Below, piece after piece: positions 24,632 through 32,976 of a stretch of 64,000 bases of DNA. The notes under the pieces were generated by a model. It was not told where the DNA came from. It saw nothing but the letters and a program-made list of their open reading frames with translations, and ran no database searches. The first letter of the stretch is position 1; each line of letters begins with the position of its first letter. Where the stretch lies: NCBI RefSeq assembly GCF_900188485.1, contig NZ_FZPH01000013.1:211859-275858 (forward strand), written 5' to 3'. The translations under genes were made by a program, and so were the position numbers. The DNA comes from Asanoa hainanensis. Lineage in GTDB: Bacteria > Actinomycetota > Actinomycetes > Mycobacteriales > Micromonosporaceae.

Positions 24632-27376
24632 CTACCCGGCGAAGCGGCTCAGCCGCAGGTCGGCGTCGCCGACGCAGGCGATCACCGAGGTGGTCCAGGT
24701 GCAGCTCGACGCGCGCACGTCGGCGAGGGCGCCCAGCTGGACCGGCTGGGGCTCGCCGAGCAGCCAGCCGACGACGTTGTAGTCGTCGACGCCCGAGGTG
24801 GGCGCGCGCCCGAAGATCAGCACGCTCGACCCGTTGACCCGGGCCGCCACGCCGGCGCTGTCGAGCACCTGCTTGCCGTCCGCGTCGTAGCCGACCACCC
24901 GCGGCGTCCCGCTCTCGTCGCTCTGCACCACCACGTGGGAGCCGACCGGCAGGATCGTGTCGACGCCGGCCGCCGGGTGCTTCCACGTCTCGCCCTCGCC
25001 ACCCAGCGGCACCGCGACGAGCTCGGTGGTCTTCCGGTCGAAGTCGGCCTGCTCCAGCACGCAGATGCGGTTGTCGCCGCACGGGCTCAGCGCGATCGCC
25101 CGGCGCTTCGGGTCGTCGGCCCGGTAGACCAGCCGCGGCTTGTCGAGCGCGTCCAGGTCGATCGCGACGACCTCGGTGGTCTCGTTCTTGCTCGTGGTGA
25201 ACAGCTGCCCGTCGTACACGGTGACGAGGTCCCCGGGTGCGGCCACGGCGGTCTGCTCCCCGCGGACCTCGCCGGAGACCGCGTCGATGACCCGCACCGA
25301 GCTGTCCGCGCCGATCTGCACGAGCCGGGGGTCGTCGCCGCGGTCGGGGTCGAGCGCCACGCCGGTGAAGTCGGCCGGACCGGTCAGGTCCTTGCGCGTC
25401 TGCATCCCGTACACGGCTGTGGTGACGGCGTCGTACTCGTCCTTCGGCGCCGGCCGGTCCCACTTCTGGGCACCGTCGCGCAGGCCGTAACCGACGAGCT
25501 TGGCGTTCTTCCGGTCGACGACGACGAGCCGGTCGGCGACCACGAACGTCTCGTCGTCGTCGAACAGGTCTAGGTCCCACATCCGCTCGCCGTTGTCAGG
25601 GCTCAGCACATAGAGCTTGTGGGGCTGGGCGCTGGCGGTCGCGTCGGCGTAGGCCAGGATCGCGCCCGGCACCGCCCGTATCCCCTGCCAGGAGTCGGCC
25701 GCGTCGGGCGCGTCCTTGCTCCAGAGCTGCTTGCCGGTGGCGGCGTCGGCGGCGACCACGGTGAGCTTCTTCTGCTCGGTCTGGTAGGCGTAGTAGGCCC
25801 GATCGCCCATCGCGTGCGTCCACGAGTAGTAGGACGACCCGGACATCGGCAGGGGCTCGCCCACCGCGCCGAACGCCGCGAACTCGACCTTGTCGTAGCC
25901 GCGGCCCTTGACCATCGCGATGATCACCGAGACGGCGACGATCACGACGACCAGGGCAACGGCAGAAGCAGAGATCAATAGCTTTCGGGATACGCGTCGC
26001 GTGTTCTCGGTCGGCGAAGGACTCCAGCCACCGGTGGGCGGCGGCGAACCCGGCGCGGGCGACGCCGGCACAACGGAGATCGGCCTGGCGTCCTCGGCGG
26101 CCGGGACTGCGGCGCCAGCCTGGACCGGGGCACTGGCTCCAACCCGTCCGTAGGCTGCGGCCTGGCCGTGGGCTGCCGCCTGGCCCGGCGCCCCAACCTG
26201 GCCGTTGGCTGCGGCCTGGCCGCCGGCCGCGACGGGAGCACTCGCCGCGGCCGGAGCGCCCGGTTGCGCGGGGATGTGTGCGGCGCTGAGCGCCGGCAGT
26301 TCGGCCAGCGCGCCTTCCGCCACCGGCAGTTCGGGCTGCTCGAGCACCGTCGGGGCGACGCCCAGGTCGGCGTGCAGCAGCCGGGCCACCATCGGCACCC
26401 GCGACGAGCCGCCGACCAGGAAGAGCCCGGCGAGCTGGTCGGGCCGCAGGCGCGCGGCTGCGATCACCCCGGCGGTCTCCAGGACGCCGCGCCGGAGCAG
26501 TGGCGTGACCAGCCGTTCGAGCTCGTCCCGGGTGAGATGCACGGCCTGCTCGACGCCGGGCACCGCGACCGGGGCGACCGCGGCGCGGGACAGCATCTCC
26601 TTGGCGCCGCGCACGTCGTCCCAGAACCGCTGCCGGTCGCGCCACTGCGCCGCGTTGGTCGGCTCGCGCAACCGGGCCCAGGCGGCCGGGTCGGTCGCGG
26701 CCACCACCTGGCCGAGGTGCTCGACGAGCGCCGCGTCGAGGTCGAGGCCGCCGAGCTCGGCGACGCCGCCGGCCGCGACCACGCTGAACCGCACCCGGCC
26801 GCTAGGGTCGGGACCGTCGTTGCGGATCACGGCGATGTCGAGGGTGCCCCCGCCGAAGTCGAAGACCCCGAGGGCGGAGCCGACCGGCACCGGGCGGCGC
26901 AGCACCTCGGCGAAGTAGCGGGCGGCCGCGACGGGCTCCGGAGCCAGCACCGTGCTGGCCGGCCAGCCGGCGCGGGTCAACGCCTCGGTGAGCGCCTGCC
27001 GGCGTTGGGTGCCCCAGACCGCCGGATAGGTCAGCACGGCCGGCGGCAGATGCCCGACCGCCTCGACGGCCGCGTGTGCGACCGCGGCCAGGATCGCGGC
27101 CAGCAGGTCGACGGTGGCGATCTCCCGGTCGCCGAGCAGCACCCCCGGCGCGTCGACGTGCCGCTTCGGGTTGGGCTCGTAGCGGGCCGGGTCGGCCTGG
27201 GCCAGCCGTTGCGCGTCGCGGCCGACATGTAGCCGCCCGGCCGAGTCGAGGAGCACACCGGACGGAAGCAGCGGTTGGCCGTCGAAGAGCAACGGACGCG
27301 TGCGCCCGTCGGGCCAGCGCAGCACGGCGACCGTGTTCGACGTGCCCAGGTCGACCCCGAGCGCGTGCCCTTGCAT
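24632..27376 (-). CDS. Membrane Hsp70-like ATPase fused to PQQ-like beta-propeller
   Basis: This 914-residue protein joins three parts. Residues 1 to about 350 are a DnaK-type actin-fold ATPase (GVDLGTSNTVAVLRW phosphate loop, VFDFGGGTLDIAV, FLVGGSSRVPMV). A linker of about 110 residues rich in Ala, Pro, Gly and Gln follows, then one transmembrane helix (about 466-489, ISASAVALVVVIVAVSVIIAM). Residues 490-914 are PQQ-like propeller blades (AADAATGKQLWSKD, YVLSPDNGERMWDLDLF). The Hsp70 peptide-binding domain is missing. Topology implies a cytoplasmic ATPase and an external propeller, so energy or conformation might be passed across the membrane; that role is inference. The ATG at 27376 has GGAGGAG upstream. 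A TAGGAT -10 lies at 27420-27425. Confidence 0.88.
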   Translation of the reverse strand: MQGHALGVDLGTSNTVAVLRWPDGRTRPLLFDGQPLLPSGVLLDSAGRLHVGRDAQRLAQADPARYEPNPKRHVDAPGVLLGDREIATVDLLAAILAAVAHAAVEAVGHLPPAVLTYPAVWGTQRRQALTEALTRAGWPASTVLAPEPVAAARYFAEVLRRPVPVGSALGVFDFGGGTLDIAVIRNDGPDPSGRVRFSVVAAGGVAELGGLDLDAALVEHLGQVVAATDPAAWARLREPTNAAQWRDRQRFWDDVRGAKEMLSRAAVAPVAVPGVEQAVHLTRDELERLVTPLLRRGVLETAGVIAAARLRPDQLAGLFLVGGSSRVPMVARLLHADLGVAPTVLEQPELPVAEGALAELPALSAAHIPAQPGAPAAASAPVAAGGQAAANGQVGAPGQAAAHGQAAAYGRVGASAPVQAGAAVPAAEDARPISVVPASPAPGSPPPTGGWSPSPTENTRRVSRKLLISASAVALVVVIVAVSVIIAMVKGRGYDKVEFAAFGAVGEPLPMSGSSYYSWTHAMGDRAYYAYQTEQKKLTVVAADAATGKQLWSKDAPDAADSWQGIRAVPGAILAYADATASAQPHKLYVLSPDNGERMWDLDLFDDDETFVVADRLVVVDRKNAKLVGYGLRDGAQKWDRPAPKDEYDAVTTAVYGMQTRKDLTGPADFTGVALDPDRGDDPRLVQIGADSSVRVIDAVSGEVRGEQTAVAAPGDLVTVYDGQLFTTSKNETTEVVAIDLDALDKPRLVYRADDPKRRAIALSPCGDNRICVLEQADFDRKTTELVAVPLGGEGETWKHPAAGVDTILPVGSHVVVQSDESGTPRVVGYDADGKQVLDSAGVAARVNGSSVLIFGRAPTSGVDDYNVVGWLLGEPQPVQLGALADVRASSCTWTTSVIACVGDADLRLSRFAG

Positions 27377-27400
27377 CTGCCGACTCCTCCACGAACGGGC

Positions 27401-27443
27401 GAGGGGATGCCCGGCCTGCATCCTATGTGCCGGGCACCCCCTC
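27401..27443 (-). terminator. Terminator of phytase-like gene overlapping the Hsp70 promoter
   Basis: A 15-bp stem with one mismatch (27401-27415 with 27429-27443) starts 15 bases after the phytase-like stop. Its 13-base loop contains, on the minus strand, TAGGAT (27420-27425), a good -10 hexamer for the downstream Hsp70 gene. Confidence 0.6.
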
Positions 27444-27458
27444 GATCAGGAAGCGTCG

Positions 27459-28661
27459 TCAGTCGAGAAAGCGCCGGTCCGCGTTGAGGCGCTGGGTCAG
27501 CTTCAGCGTGATGAACTCGTTGTTGTCGGGCACGCCGGCAGTGCGGCCGGCCGAGCCCGGTAAGTTGTTGTCGTTGAGCACGGCGATCGTCTGGTCGTCG
27601 AGGATGACGACGTCCTCGATCGTCTGGAACGGGAACGTGAAGGTCTTGCCGAACCCGCCGAGCTGCTTGGGGTTGCGGATGTTCATCAGGTCGGCGACCA
27701 GCGTCTTGTCCATGGCGCCGTCCTTGTCCCGGTCGCTCATGCTGGCCAGGTAGATCTTCTTGACCTTGGCGGTGTCGCCCTGGCCGTTGTCGCGCTCGAT
27801 GACCAGGAACCGGTGGCCGTCGACCGCGATGGCGTCGCCGATCGCGTTGGCCGGGTCGTCGAGCTGGTAGACGTAGCGCTTGCCGGTGTACGCGCCCGCG
27901 CGCACGTCGAACTCGTTGAGCCGCAGCGTGCCCGGGGTGTCACCGGCGACGGTGCCCTCCAGCAGCGGGTACAGCTTGCGGCCGTCGGGCGACTGGGCCA
28001 TGCCCTCGAAGCCCTTGCTGCTGTTGATGTTGTTCGGCGTGGTGCCGCGCAGCGGGTTCTCCGGCGCGAAGACGCCCGGCAGCGAGATCGGCGCCTGCAT
28101 GAGCGCGCCGGTCCGGTCGAAGTGGAGCAGGAACGGACCGAACTCGTCACCGATCCAGTAGGTGCCGTCCGCGGCCCGCTGGATCGACTCGACGTCGAAG
28201 TCGGAGCCGGTCAGCACGCGGTCCTTGCGGGTGAGCGGCCAGCTCACGTACCCCTTGGGGTCGGTCAGGTTGACGCCACCGAGGACGTCGACCTTGTTCG
28301 TGTCGAACACCGGCGCGATGGTGTGGATCCGCAGGACGAAGTCGCCGCTGTTGGCCTTGTTGCCGAAGCCGTTGTCCGACATCACCTCGTAGCTGCCGTC
28401 ACCGTTGCGCACGATGCCGGAGAAGCCCTGCACCGGCTGGTCGTCCCACGGCGCGGCGACGCCGTTGACCGGCGCGGTGTCCAACAGGGATCCGGACGGC
28501 TCGCTGGCCGGCACGAAGGTGAGTGCCGGCAGCGACGCGAAACCGGTCAGGGTCGCCGGGCCGAACTCGTCGGCGTCGTGCGCCGACGCGGGGCCGGCGA
28601 CGCCGACGGCGAGAGCGGCGACGATGGCCGCGCCCGCCAGAACATTGCGACGTTGAGTCAT
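27459..28661 (-). CDS. Secreted phytase-like esterase-family protein
   Basis: This 400-residue exported protein has a signal peptide (RRNVLAGAAIVAALAVGVAGPASA) and matches the 'esterase-like activity of phytase' domain. Visible landmarks are GFSGIVRNGDGSYEVMSDNGFG, DFDVESIQRAADGTYWIGDE, GFEGMAQSPDGRKLYPLLEG and NDNNLPG near the end. The fold is a beta-propeller with several acidic metal-like sites. Reported family activities are phosphomonoester or ester hydrolysis; the substrate here is unknown. TAATTT lies 8 bases before the ATG, so the leader is absent or very short. The gene is monocistronic and ends in a strong hairpin. Confidence 0.85.
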   Translation of the reverse strand: MTQRRNVLAGAAIVAALAVGVAGPASAHDADEFGPATLTGFASLPALTFVPASEPSGSLLDTAPVNGVAAPWDDQPVQGFSGIVRNGDGSYEVMSDNGFGNKANSGDFVLRIHTIAPVFDTNKVDVLGGVNLTDPKGYVSWPLTRKDRVLTGSDFDVESIQRAADGTYWIGDEFGPFLLHFDRTGALMQAPISLPGVFAPENPLRGTTPNNINSSKGFEGMAQSPDGRKLYPLLEGTVAGDTPGTLRLNEFDVRAGAYTGKRYVYQLDDPANAIGDAIAVDGHRFLVIERDNGQGDTAKVKKIYLASMSDRDKDGAMDKTLVADLMNIRNPKQLGGFGKTFTFPFQTIEDVVILDDQTIAVLNDNNLPGSAGRTAGVPDNNEFITLKLTQRLNADRRFLD

Positions 28662-28721
28662 GAGCCGAGAAATTAGTCAGCTCGGATGAACCGACCGGGG
28701 TGGTGATGTGAACGCTCGCTG

Positions 28722-29849
28722 TCAGGCGGCGTCGGCCCTCCGGCGCGCGACCTCGGCGAGGGCGACCGCGGCCGCGACGCTCGCGTTGAGCGACTCGACC
28801 TCGGACACCATCGGAATGCCGACGCGCATGTCGCAGGTCTCGCCGACCAGGCGGGACAGCCCGCGCCCCTCGGAGCCGACCACGACCACGAGCGGGCCGA
28901 CCGCGGCCTCGAGGTTGTAGAGGTCGGTCTCGCCGTCGGCGTCGAGGCCGATCACCACGAAGCCCTCGCGCTGGCAGGCCTTGAGCGCGCGGGTCAGGTT
29001 GACGACCTGGCTGACCGGGACCCGGGCCGCGGCGCCGGCGCTGGTGCGCCAGGCGGTCGCGGTGATGCCGGCGGCCCGGCGCTCGGGCACGAAGACGCCC
29101 TGCGCGCCGAACGCGGCCGCCGAGCGGATCACGGCGCCCAGGTTGCGGGGGTCGGTGATCCCGTCGAGCGCCACGAGCAGCGGCGTCGGGTGCTCAAGCG
29201 CGGCGGCGACCAGGTCGTCGAACGCCTCGTAGGCGAACGGCGGGACCTGCAGGCCGACACCCTGGTGCAGTACGCCACCGGTCATCCGGTCGAGCTCGGC
29301 GCGGCTGATCTCCAGCAACGGGATGCCCCGGTCGCCGGCGGTGCGGACGATCTCGGTGACCCGGTCGTCGAGGTCGAGGCCCTGCGCGACGTAGAGGGCG
29401 GTCGCCGGCACCAGCGTGCGCAGCGCCTCCAGCACGGGGTTGCGGCCGACCAACAGCTCCGGCGCGTCCTTGGGCGTGTTGGAGCGGCGCCCGGGCGCGA
29501 CCCGCGGGCCGCCTCCGCCGCTGCGGGCCGGCTGGCGGCCGGACTTGGTGGCTTTGGTGGCCTTGCTGCCCTTGGTGCCCTTGCCCCAGGTGGTGTCCTT
29601 GGTGCCGGGCTTGCCGATCTTGGGCGCCCGACCCTCGGCCGCCGCGGCCCGCTTCTCCTTCTCCTGCTTCCAGGCGGTGCGGTTCGGCAGCTTCTCGGTG
29701 CCCGAGTAGCCCTTGTGCCACGGCCGCTCGTCGGCGGGCAGGGTGCGTCCGCGACCCTCCAGGGCGCCCTTGTTCTTGCCACCGGAGCCGATGGTCGCGC
29801 CCTTTTTCTGCGTGACCCGCCGGCCGCGTCGCTGTGAGTTGCCCGCCAT
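28722..29849 (-). CDS. rlmB: 23S rRNA 2'-O-methyltransferase RlmB (SpoU family)
   Basis: This 375-residue SPOUT methyltransferase has an N-terminal extension of about 110 residues rich in Lys, Gly and Arg (typical of actinobacterial members), the SpoU substrate-binding domain starting at [13 protein letters not shown], and the trefoil-knot domain with [25 protein letters not shown] and [14 protein letters not shown]. It is expected to methylate the 2'-O of G2251 in 23S rRNA. The ATG shares one base with the cysS stop (TGATG) and has GAGGGA upstream, so it is coupled to cysS, as in M. tuberculosis (Rv3580c-Rv3579c). Confidence 0.93.
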   Translation of the reverse strand: MAGNSQRRGRRVTQKKGATIGSGGKNKGALEGRGRTLPADERPWHKGYSGTEKLPNRTAWKQEKEKRAAAAEGRAPKIGKPGTKDTTWGKGTKGSKATKATKSGRQPARSGGGGPRVAPGRRSNTPKDAPELLVGRNPVLEALRTLVPATALYVAQGLDLDDRVTEIVRTAGDRGIPLLEISRAELDRMTGGVLHQGVGLQVPPFAYEAFDDLVAAALEHPTPLLVALDGITDPRNLGAVIRSAAAFGAQGVFVPERRAAGITATAWRTSAGAAARVPVSQVVNLTRALKACQREGFVVIGLDADGETDLYNLEAAVGPLVVVVGSEGRGLSRLVGETCDMRVGIPMVSEVESLNASVAAAVALAEVARRRADAA

Positions 29850-31276
29850 CAGTCCCTCGTTCCGATTGTCCAACGTGGGCCGTGCGGAGTGTCTTCGACG
29901 TTGACCCCGGCCGCGTTGAGCTGGTCGCGCACCGCGTCGGCGGCGGACCAGTCCTTCCTGGTGCGCGCTTGTGCGCGCTGCTCGAGCGCCAAGGCGACGA
30001 GCGAGTCGATGATCGATCGGAGCTCCGCGCCGGGCGTGCCGCCGGTCGACGCCGTCGACCACGCCGGGTCGAGCGGGTCTATGCCGAGCACGTCGAGCAT
30101 CGCCCGGACAGCGCCGAGCGCCGCGCGTACGCCGTCGTCGTCGCCCTTGGCCAGCGCGGTGTTGCCCAGCCGCACGTGCTCGTGTGCGACGGCGATCGCG
30201 CCGGAGGTGTTGAGGTCGTCGTTCATCGCCTCGGTGAACTCCGCCGGCAGCTCGCCCGCGGGGATCGCACCGACGGACTCGACCGCGCGCTGCACGAAAC
30301 CCTCGACCCGGCGGTACGCGGTGGCCGACTCGCGCAGGGCCTCGTCGGAGTAGTCGATCCGGGAGCGGTAGTGCACGGTCACGAAGTAGTGCCGGAGCTC
30401 GACCATCCGTACGCCGAGCGCGGTGATGTAGTCGAGGTCGAGCACGTTGCCCGTCGACTTGCCCATCTTCGACTCGCCGAGATTGAGCAGGCCGTTGTGC
30501 ACCCAGTAGCGGGCGAACGGCAGGCCCGCCGAGCGGGACTGGGCGATCTCGTTCTCGTGGTGCGGGAACGTGAGGTCGAGGCCACCGCCGTGGATGTCGA
30601 ACTCGGGGCCGAGATAGCGCAGGCACATGGCCGAGCACTCGATGTGCCAACCAGGGCGCCCGGGCCCCCACGGGCTGACCCACTGCGCCTCGACCGGCTC
30701 CTCGGGCTTGTAGCCCTTCCACAGCGCGAAGTCGCGCGGGTCGCGCTTGGCCCGGTCGGCACTGTCTGCCGCGCTGGTCATCTCGTCGACCCGCTGGCCG
30801 GACAGGGCGCCGTAGTCCGCGTATGACTTCACGTCGAAGTAGACGTCGCCGGAGTCGTCGTCGGCCGCGTACGCGTGACCGTTGTCGATGAGGGTGCCGA
30901 TCAGCTCGTGCATCTCGGTGATGTGGCCGGTGGCCCGCGGCCCGTAGGTCGGCGGCAGCACGTTGAGCGCGCGGTAGGCGGCGTCGAGGACGACCTCGTT
31001 CGCGTACGCGATGGCCCAGAAGGGCTTGCCCTGCTCCAACGACTTCTGCAGGACCTTGTCGTCGATGTCCGTGATGTTGCGGACGAAGGTCACCTGGTAG
31101 CCGTCGCGCTCGAACCAGCGGCGGAGCACGTCGTAGCTCACGCCGGACCGAAGATGGCCGATGTGTGGCTCGGACTGCACGGTGAGGCCACACAGGTACA
31201 TCGCGACCTTGCCGGCCTCTCGCGGGACGAACTCCCGCACCGAGCGGGTCGCGGTGTCATGCAAACGCAGCGTCAC
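29849..31276 (-). CDS. cysS: Cysteinyl-tRNA synthetase
   Basis: This 475-residue class I synthetase charges tRNA-Cys. It has MYLCGLTV (zinc Cys), PHIGHLRSG (HIGH), [14 protein letters not shown] and [11 protein letters not shown] (zinc ligands), and [10 protein letters not shown] (KMSKS, here KMGKS). The C-terminal anticodon-binding domain is complete. The GTG start has TACCCT exactly 6 bases upstream and no ribosome-binding site, indicating a leaderless mRNA. It forms an operon with rlmB and diverges from an IclR-type regulator. In mycobacteria the ispD-ispF pair is adjacent to cysS; here about 18.5 kb of other genes separates them. Confidence 0.96.
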   Translation of the reverse strand: MTLRLHDTATRSVREFVPREAGKVAMYLCGLTVQSEPHIGHLRSGVSYDVLRRWFERDGYQVTFVRNITDIDDKVLQKSLEQGKPFWAIAYANEVVLDAAYRALNVLPPTYGPRATGHITEMHELIGTLIDNGHAYAADDDSGDVYFDVKSYADYGALSGQRVDEMTSAADSADRAKRDPRDFALWKGYKPEEPVEAQWVSPWGPGRPGWHIECSAMCLRYLGPEFDIHGGGLDLTFPHHENEIAQSRSAGLPFARYWVHNGLLNLGESKMGKSTGNVLDLDYITALGVRMVELRHYFVTVHYRSRIDYSDEALRESATAYRRVEGFVQRAVESVGAIPAGELPAEFTEAMNDDLNTSGAIAVAHEHVRLGNTALAKGDDDGVRAALGAVRAMLDVLGIDPLDPAWSTASTGGTPGAELRSIIDSLVALALEQRAQARTRKDWSAADAVRDQLNAAGVNVEDTPHGPRWTIGTRD

Positions 31277-31282
31277 CTGACA

Positions 31283-31313
31283 AGGGTAGCGTTGATCCGT
31301 TTGCGCCTATGCT
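31283..31313. promoter_or_regulatory. Back-to-back leaderless promoters of cysS and the IclR gene
   Basis: Minus strand: TACCCT (31283-31288) then 6 bases to the cysS GTG (31276). Plus strand: TATGCT (31308-31313) then 6 bases to the IclR-type GTG (31320). Only 19 bp separate the two -10 boxes, so polymerases must compete and each promoter's upstream region lies over the other gene's start. Confidence 0.55.
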
Positions 31314-31319
31314 CGCGGT

Positions 31320-31982
31320 GTGACGCAGCCGGCCTATCGCGCGGGCGAGACCGCCCAGACGCTCGATCGCGGGCTGCGGCTGCTCTATCTGGTCGCCGAC
31401 ACCCCCGAGGGGCTGACGATCACCGAGGCCGCCGAACGGCTCGGGGTCGGGCGGGCCGTGGTCTATCGGCTGGTCGGCTCGCTGACGTCGCACGGCCTGG
31501 TCCGGCGGGACGGTGCGGGGCGGCTGCGGCTGGGTGCCGGGGTGCTGCACCTGGCCCGGCGGGCGCACTCGGTGGTGATCGAGGCGGCGTTGCCTTCGCT
31601 GCGGCGGCTGGCCGAAGAGGTCGGTGCGACGGCCCATTTGACGATCGCCGAGGGTACGGAGGCAGTGGCGCTCGCCGTGGTCGAGCCGACCTGGACGGCG
31701 TTCCATGTGGCGTACCGGGCCGGGTCGCGGCATCCGCTGGCCCGCGGCGCGGCCGGGCTGGCGATCCTGGCCGGGCGGTCGGGTTCGCCCGATCCGGTGA
31801 CGACGGTCGGTGAGCTCCAGGCGGGTGCGTTCGGGGTCGCGGCGCCGGTGCTCGGGGTCGACGGGTTGGACGCCAGCGTCGGGGTCGTCGCGCTGGGCGC
31901 CCTCGATCTCGACGAGGTGGGTCCACAGGTGGCGACGGCCGCCGCGGCGGTGGTCCTAGCACTTTCCACAGCGTCCGGGTGA
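31320..31982 (+). CDS. IclR-family transcriptional regulator
   Basis: This 220-residue regulator has an N-terminal winged helix (TLDRGLRLLYLVADTPEG, then TITEAAERLGVGRAVVYRL) and an IclR effector domain that is shorter than usual (about 150 rather than 170-180 residues). The helix-turn-helix and the GATAHLTIAEG segment are clear. IclR proteins often control aromatic or acetate pathways. The tyrosine/homogentisate genes in this window are possible targets, but they lie 9-17 kb away and that link is a guess. The GTG is leaderless by the -10 position. Divergent from cysS. Confidence 0.85.
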   Translation: MTQPAYRAGETAQTLDRGLRLLYLVADTPEGLTITEAAERLGVGRAVVYRLVGSLTSHGLVRRDGAGRLRLGAGVLHLARRAHSVVIEAALPSLRRLAEEVGATAHLTIAEGTEAVALAVVEPTWTAFHVAYRAGSRHPLARGAAGLAILAGRSGSPDPVTTVGELQAGAFGVAAPVLGVDGLDASVGVVALGALDLDEVGPQVATAAAAVVLALSTASG

Positions 31983-32029
31983 GTTATCCACAGGCTGTGT
32001 ACAGCGCTCAGCCGTGAGTTATCCACAGG
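31979..32029 (+). repeat. Two 16-bp direct repeats carrying perfect DnaA boxes
   Basis: GTGAGTTATCCACAGG occurs at 31979-31994 and 32014-32029, 35 bp apart. Each contains TTATCCACA, the consensus DnaA box (31984-31992, 32019-32027). A weaker TGTCCACC follows at 32032-32039. The first overlaps the end of the IclR gene and the second precedes the next gene. The site is too small for an origin; DnaA titration or DnaA-controlled transcription is possible. Confidence 0.6.
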
Positions 32030-32067
32030 TCTGTCCACCGGTGGCTGCCTGGCGCGACCCTGTCTCC

Positions 32068-32976
32068 ATGAGACCTCCTCCGCTCGAGTGGCAGGTGTTC
32101 CGCGGCAGTGCGGCCGTGGCGGCCGGGCTGCTCTCGGCGCACCAGCTCCGCGGGCGCGGCTGGATCCGGCTGCGCCACGACGTCTATGCCGACTCGCGGC
32201 TGCCGGTCGACCACGCGCTGCTGTGCCGGGCGACGCTGGCCCGGTTGCCGCCGGACTCGGTCGTGCTGGCCGGGCCGTCCGCCGCTGTCGCGCACGGCGT
32301 GGTTTCGGCCGCGCTTGCTTCGGACCCGGTGCACCTGATCGTGCGGTCCCGCGTCGGTCGGCAGACCGGCACGCAGCTGCACCGGGTGCCGGTCTCGCCG
32401 GACGACCTCTGCCTTGTTTCGCTGGCGGGCGGGTCGTCCGTCGTGCCGGCCACGACCCCGGCGCGGACCGCGTGGGACGCCGCGGTCTGGCTGCCGCTGG
32501 CCGACGCGGTGGCGCTGACCGACGGGCTGCTGTTCCATCGGTTGGTGACCGTGGCGGCGCTGCGCTCGGTGACATCGCGGCTGGCTGATCGCCCCGGCGG
32601 GCGGCGGGCCGGGCACACGCTGGGCCTGGCCGACGGTCGCGCGGCGAGCCGGGCCGAGTCGCTGCTGCGGGTCCGGCTCTATCTGGCCGGGTTGCCGCTC
32701 GGGGTGGCCCGTCCGCCGATCTTCGCTGTCGCCCCGTGCCTGGCGTGGCCGGAGTTCCGGGTGGCGTTCTTCCGCACCGCGTCGCCGTCAGCTGCGGCCT
32801 CGGCTTCGGGTGGGGCAGTCACGGTCGACGATGGGTGGCTGGTCGTGCGGCTGGCGCCCCAGTCGGCGTTTTCAGAGGTGGTCCGGCATCTCCGGGCGGC
32901 GCTGGCGGGCCGAGGATGGCGCAATGCGCGAAAACAGGATGTTGTGGAGAGCGCTCTCTCTTCTACCATGCGGTGA
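32068..32976 (+). CDS. AbiEi/DUF559-like protein with degenerate nuclease domain
   Basis: This protein of about 302 residues resembles a large actinobacterial family whose N-terminal half is AbiEi-like (VFRGSAAVAAGLLSAHQLRG, RLRHDVYAD, then TPARTAWDAAVWL) and whose C-terminus is a DUF559/Vsr-like endonuclease. Here the usual nuclease core (AWP-x-x-RVAVEYDG in relatives as I recall them) reads AWPEFRVAFFRTA, so the acidic catalytic residues appear lost, while the flanking GWLVVRLAPQ and LRAALAGRGW are kept. ATG 32068 fits the family start; GTG 32014 is also in frame and overlaps a DnaA-box repeat. The 3' end contains the palindrome upstream of the LacI gene, and its TGA shares a base with that gene's ATG. 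Confidence 0.6.
   Translation: MRPPPLEWQVFRGSAAVAAGLLSAHQLRGRGWIRLRHDVYADSRLPVDHALLCRATLARLPPDSVVLAGPSAAVAHGVVSAALASDPVHLIVRSRVGRQTGTQLHRVPVSPDDLCLVSLAGGSSVVPATTPARTAWDAAVWLPLADAVALTDGLLFHRLVTVAALRSVTSRLADRPGGRRAGHTLGLADGRAASRAESLLRVRLYLAGLPLGVARPPIFAVAPCLAWPEFRVAFFRTASPSAAASASGGAVTVDDGWLVVRLAPQSAFSEVVRHLRAALAGRGWRNARKQDVVESALSSTMR
32947..32958. promoter_or_regulatory. LacI-type operator palindrome GAGAGCGCTCTC
   Basis: This perfect 12-bp palindrome centred on GCGC is of the class bound by actinobacterial LacI-family sugar regulators (compare TGGGAGCGCTCCCA). It lies 18 bp before the LacI-type start, inside the 3' end of the preceding gene, and probably mediates autoregulation. Confidence 0.6.

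Noticed and set aside
28722..31193. An 823-codon open frame joining RlmB to a sequence inside cysS
   Set aside because: The upstream two thirds is an out-of-frame reading of cysS with low-complexity Arg/Ala composition; rlmB has its own ATG and ribosome-binding site at 29849.
31979..32029. A replication origin at the DnaA-box pair
   Set aside because: Only two strong boxes, no AT-rich unwinding region, and none of the usual dnaA, dnaN, recF or gyrB neighbours.
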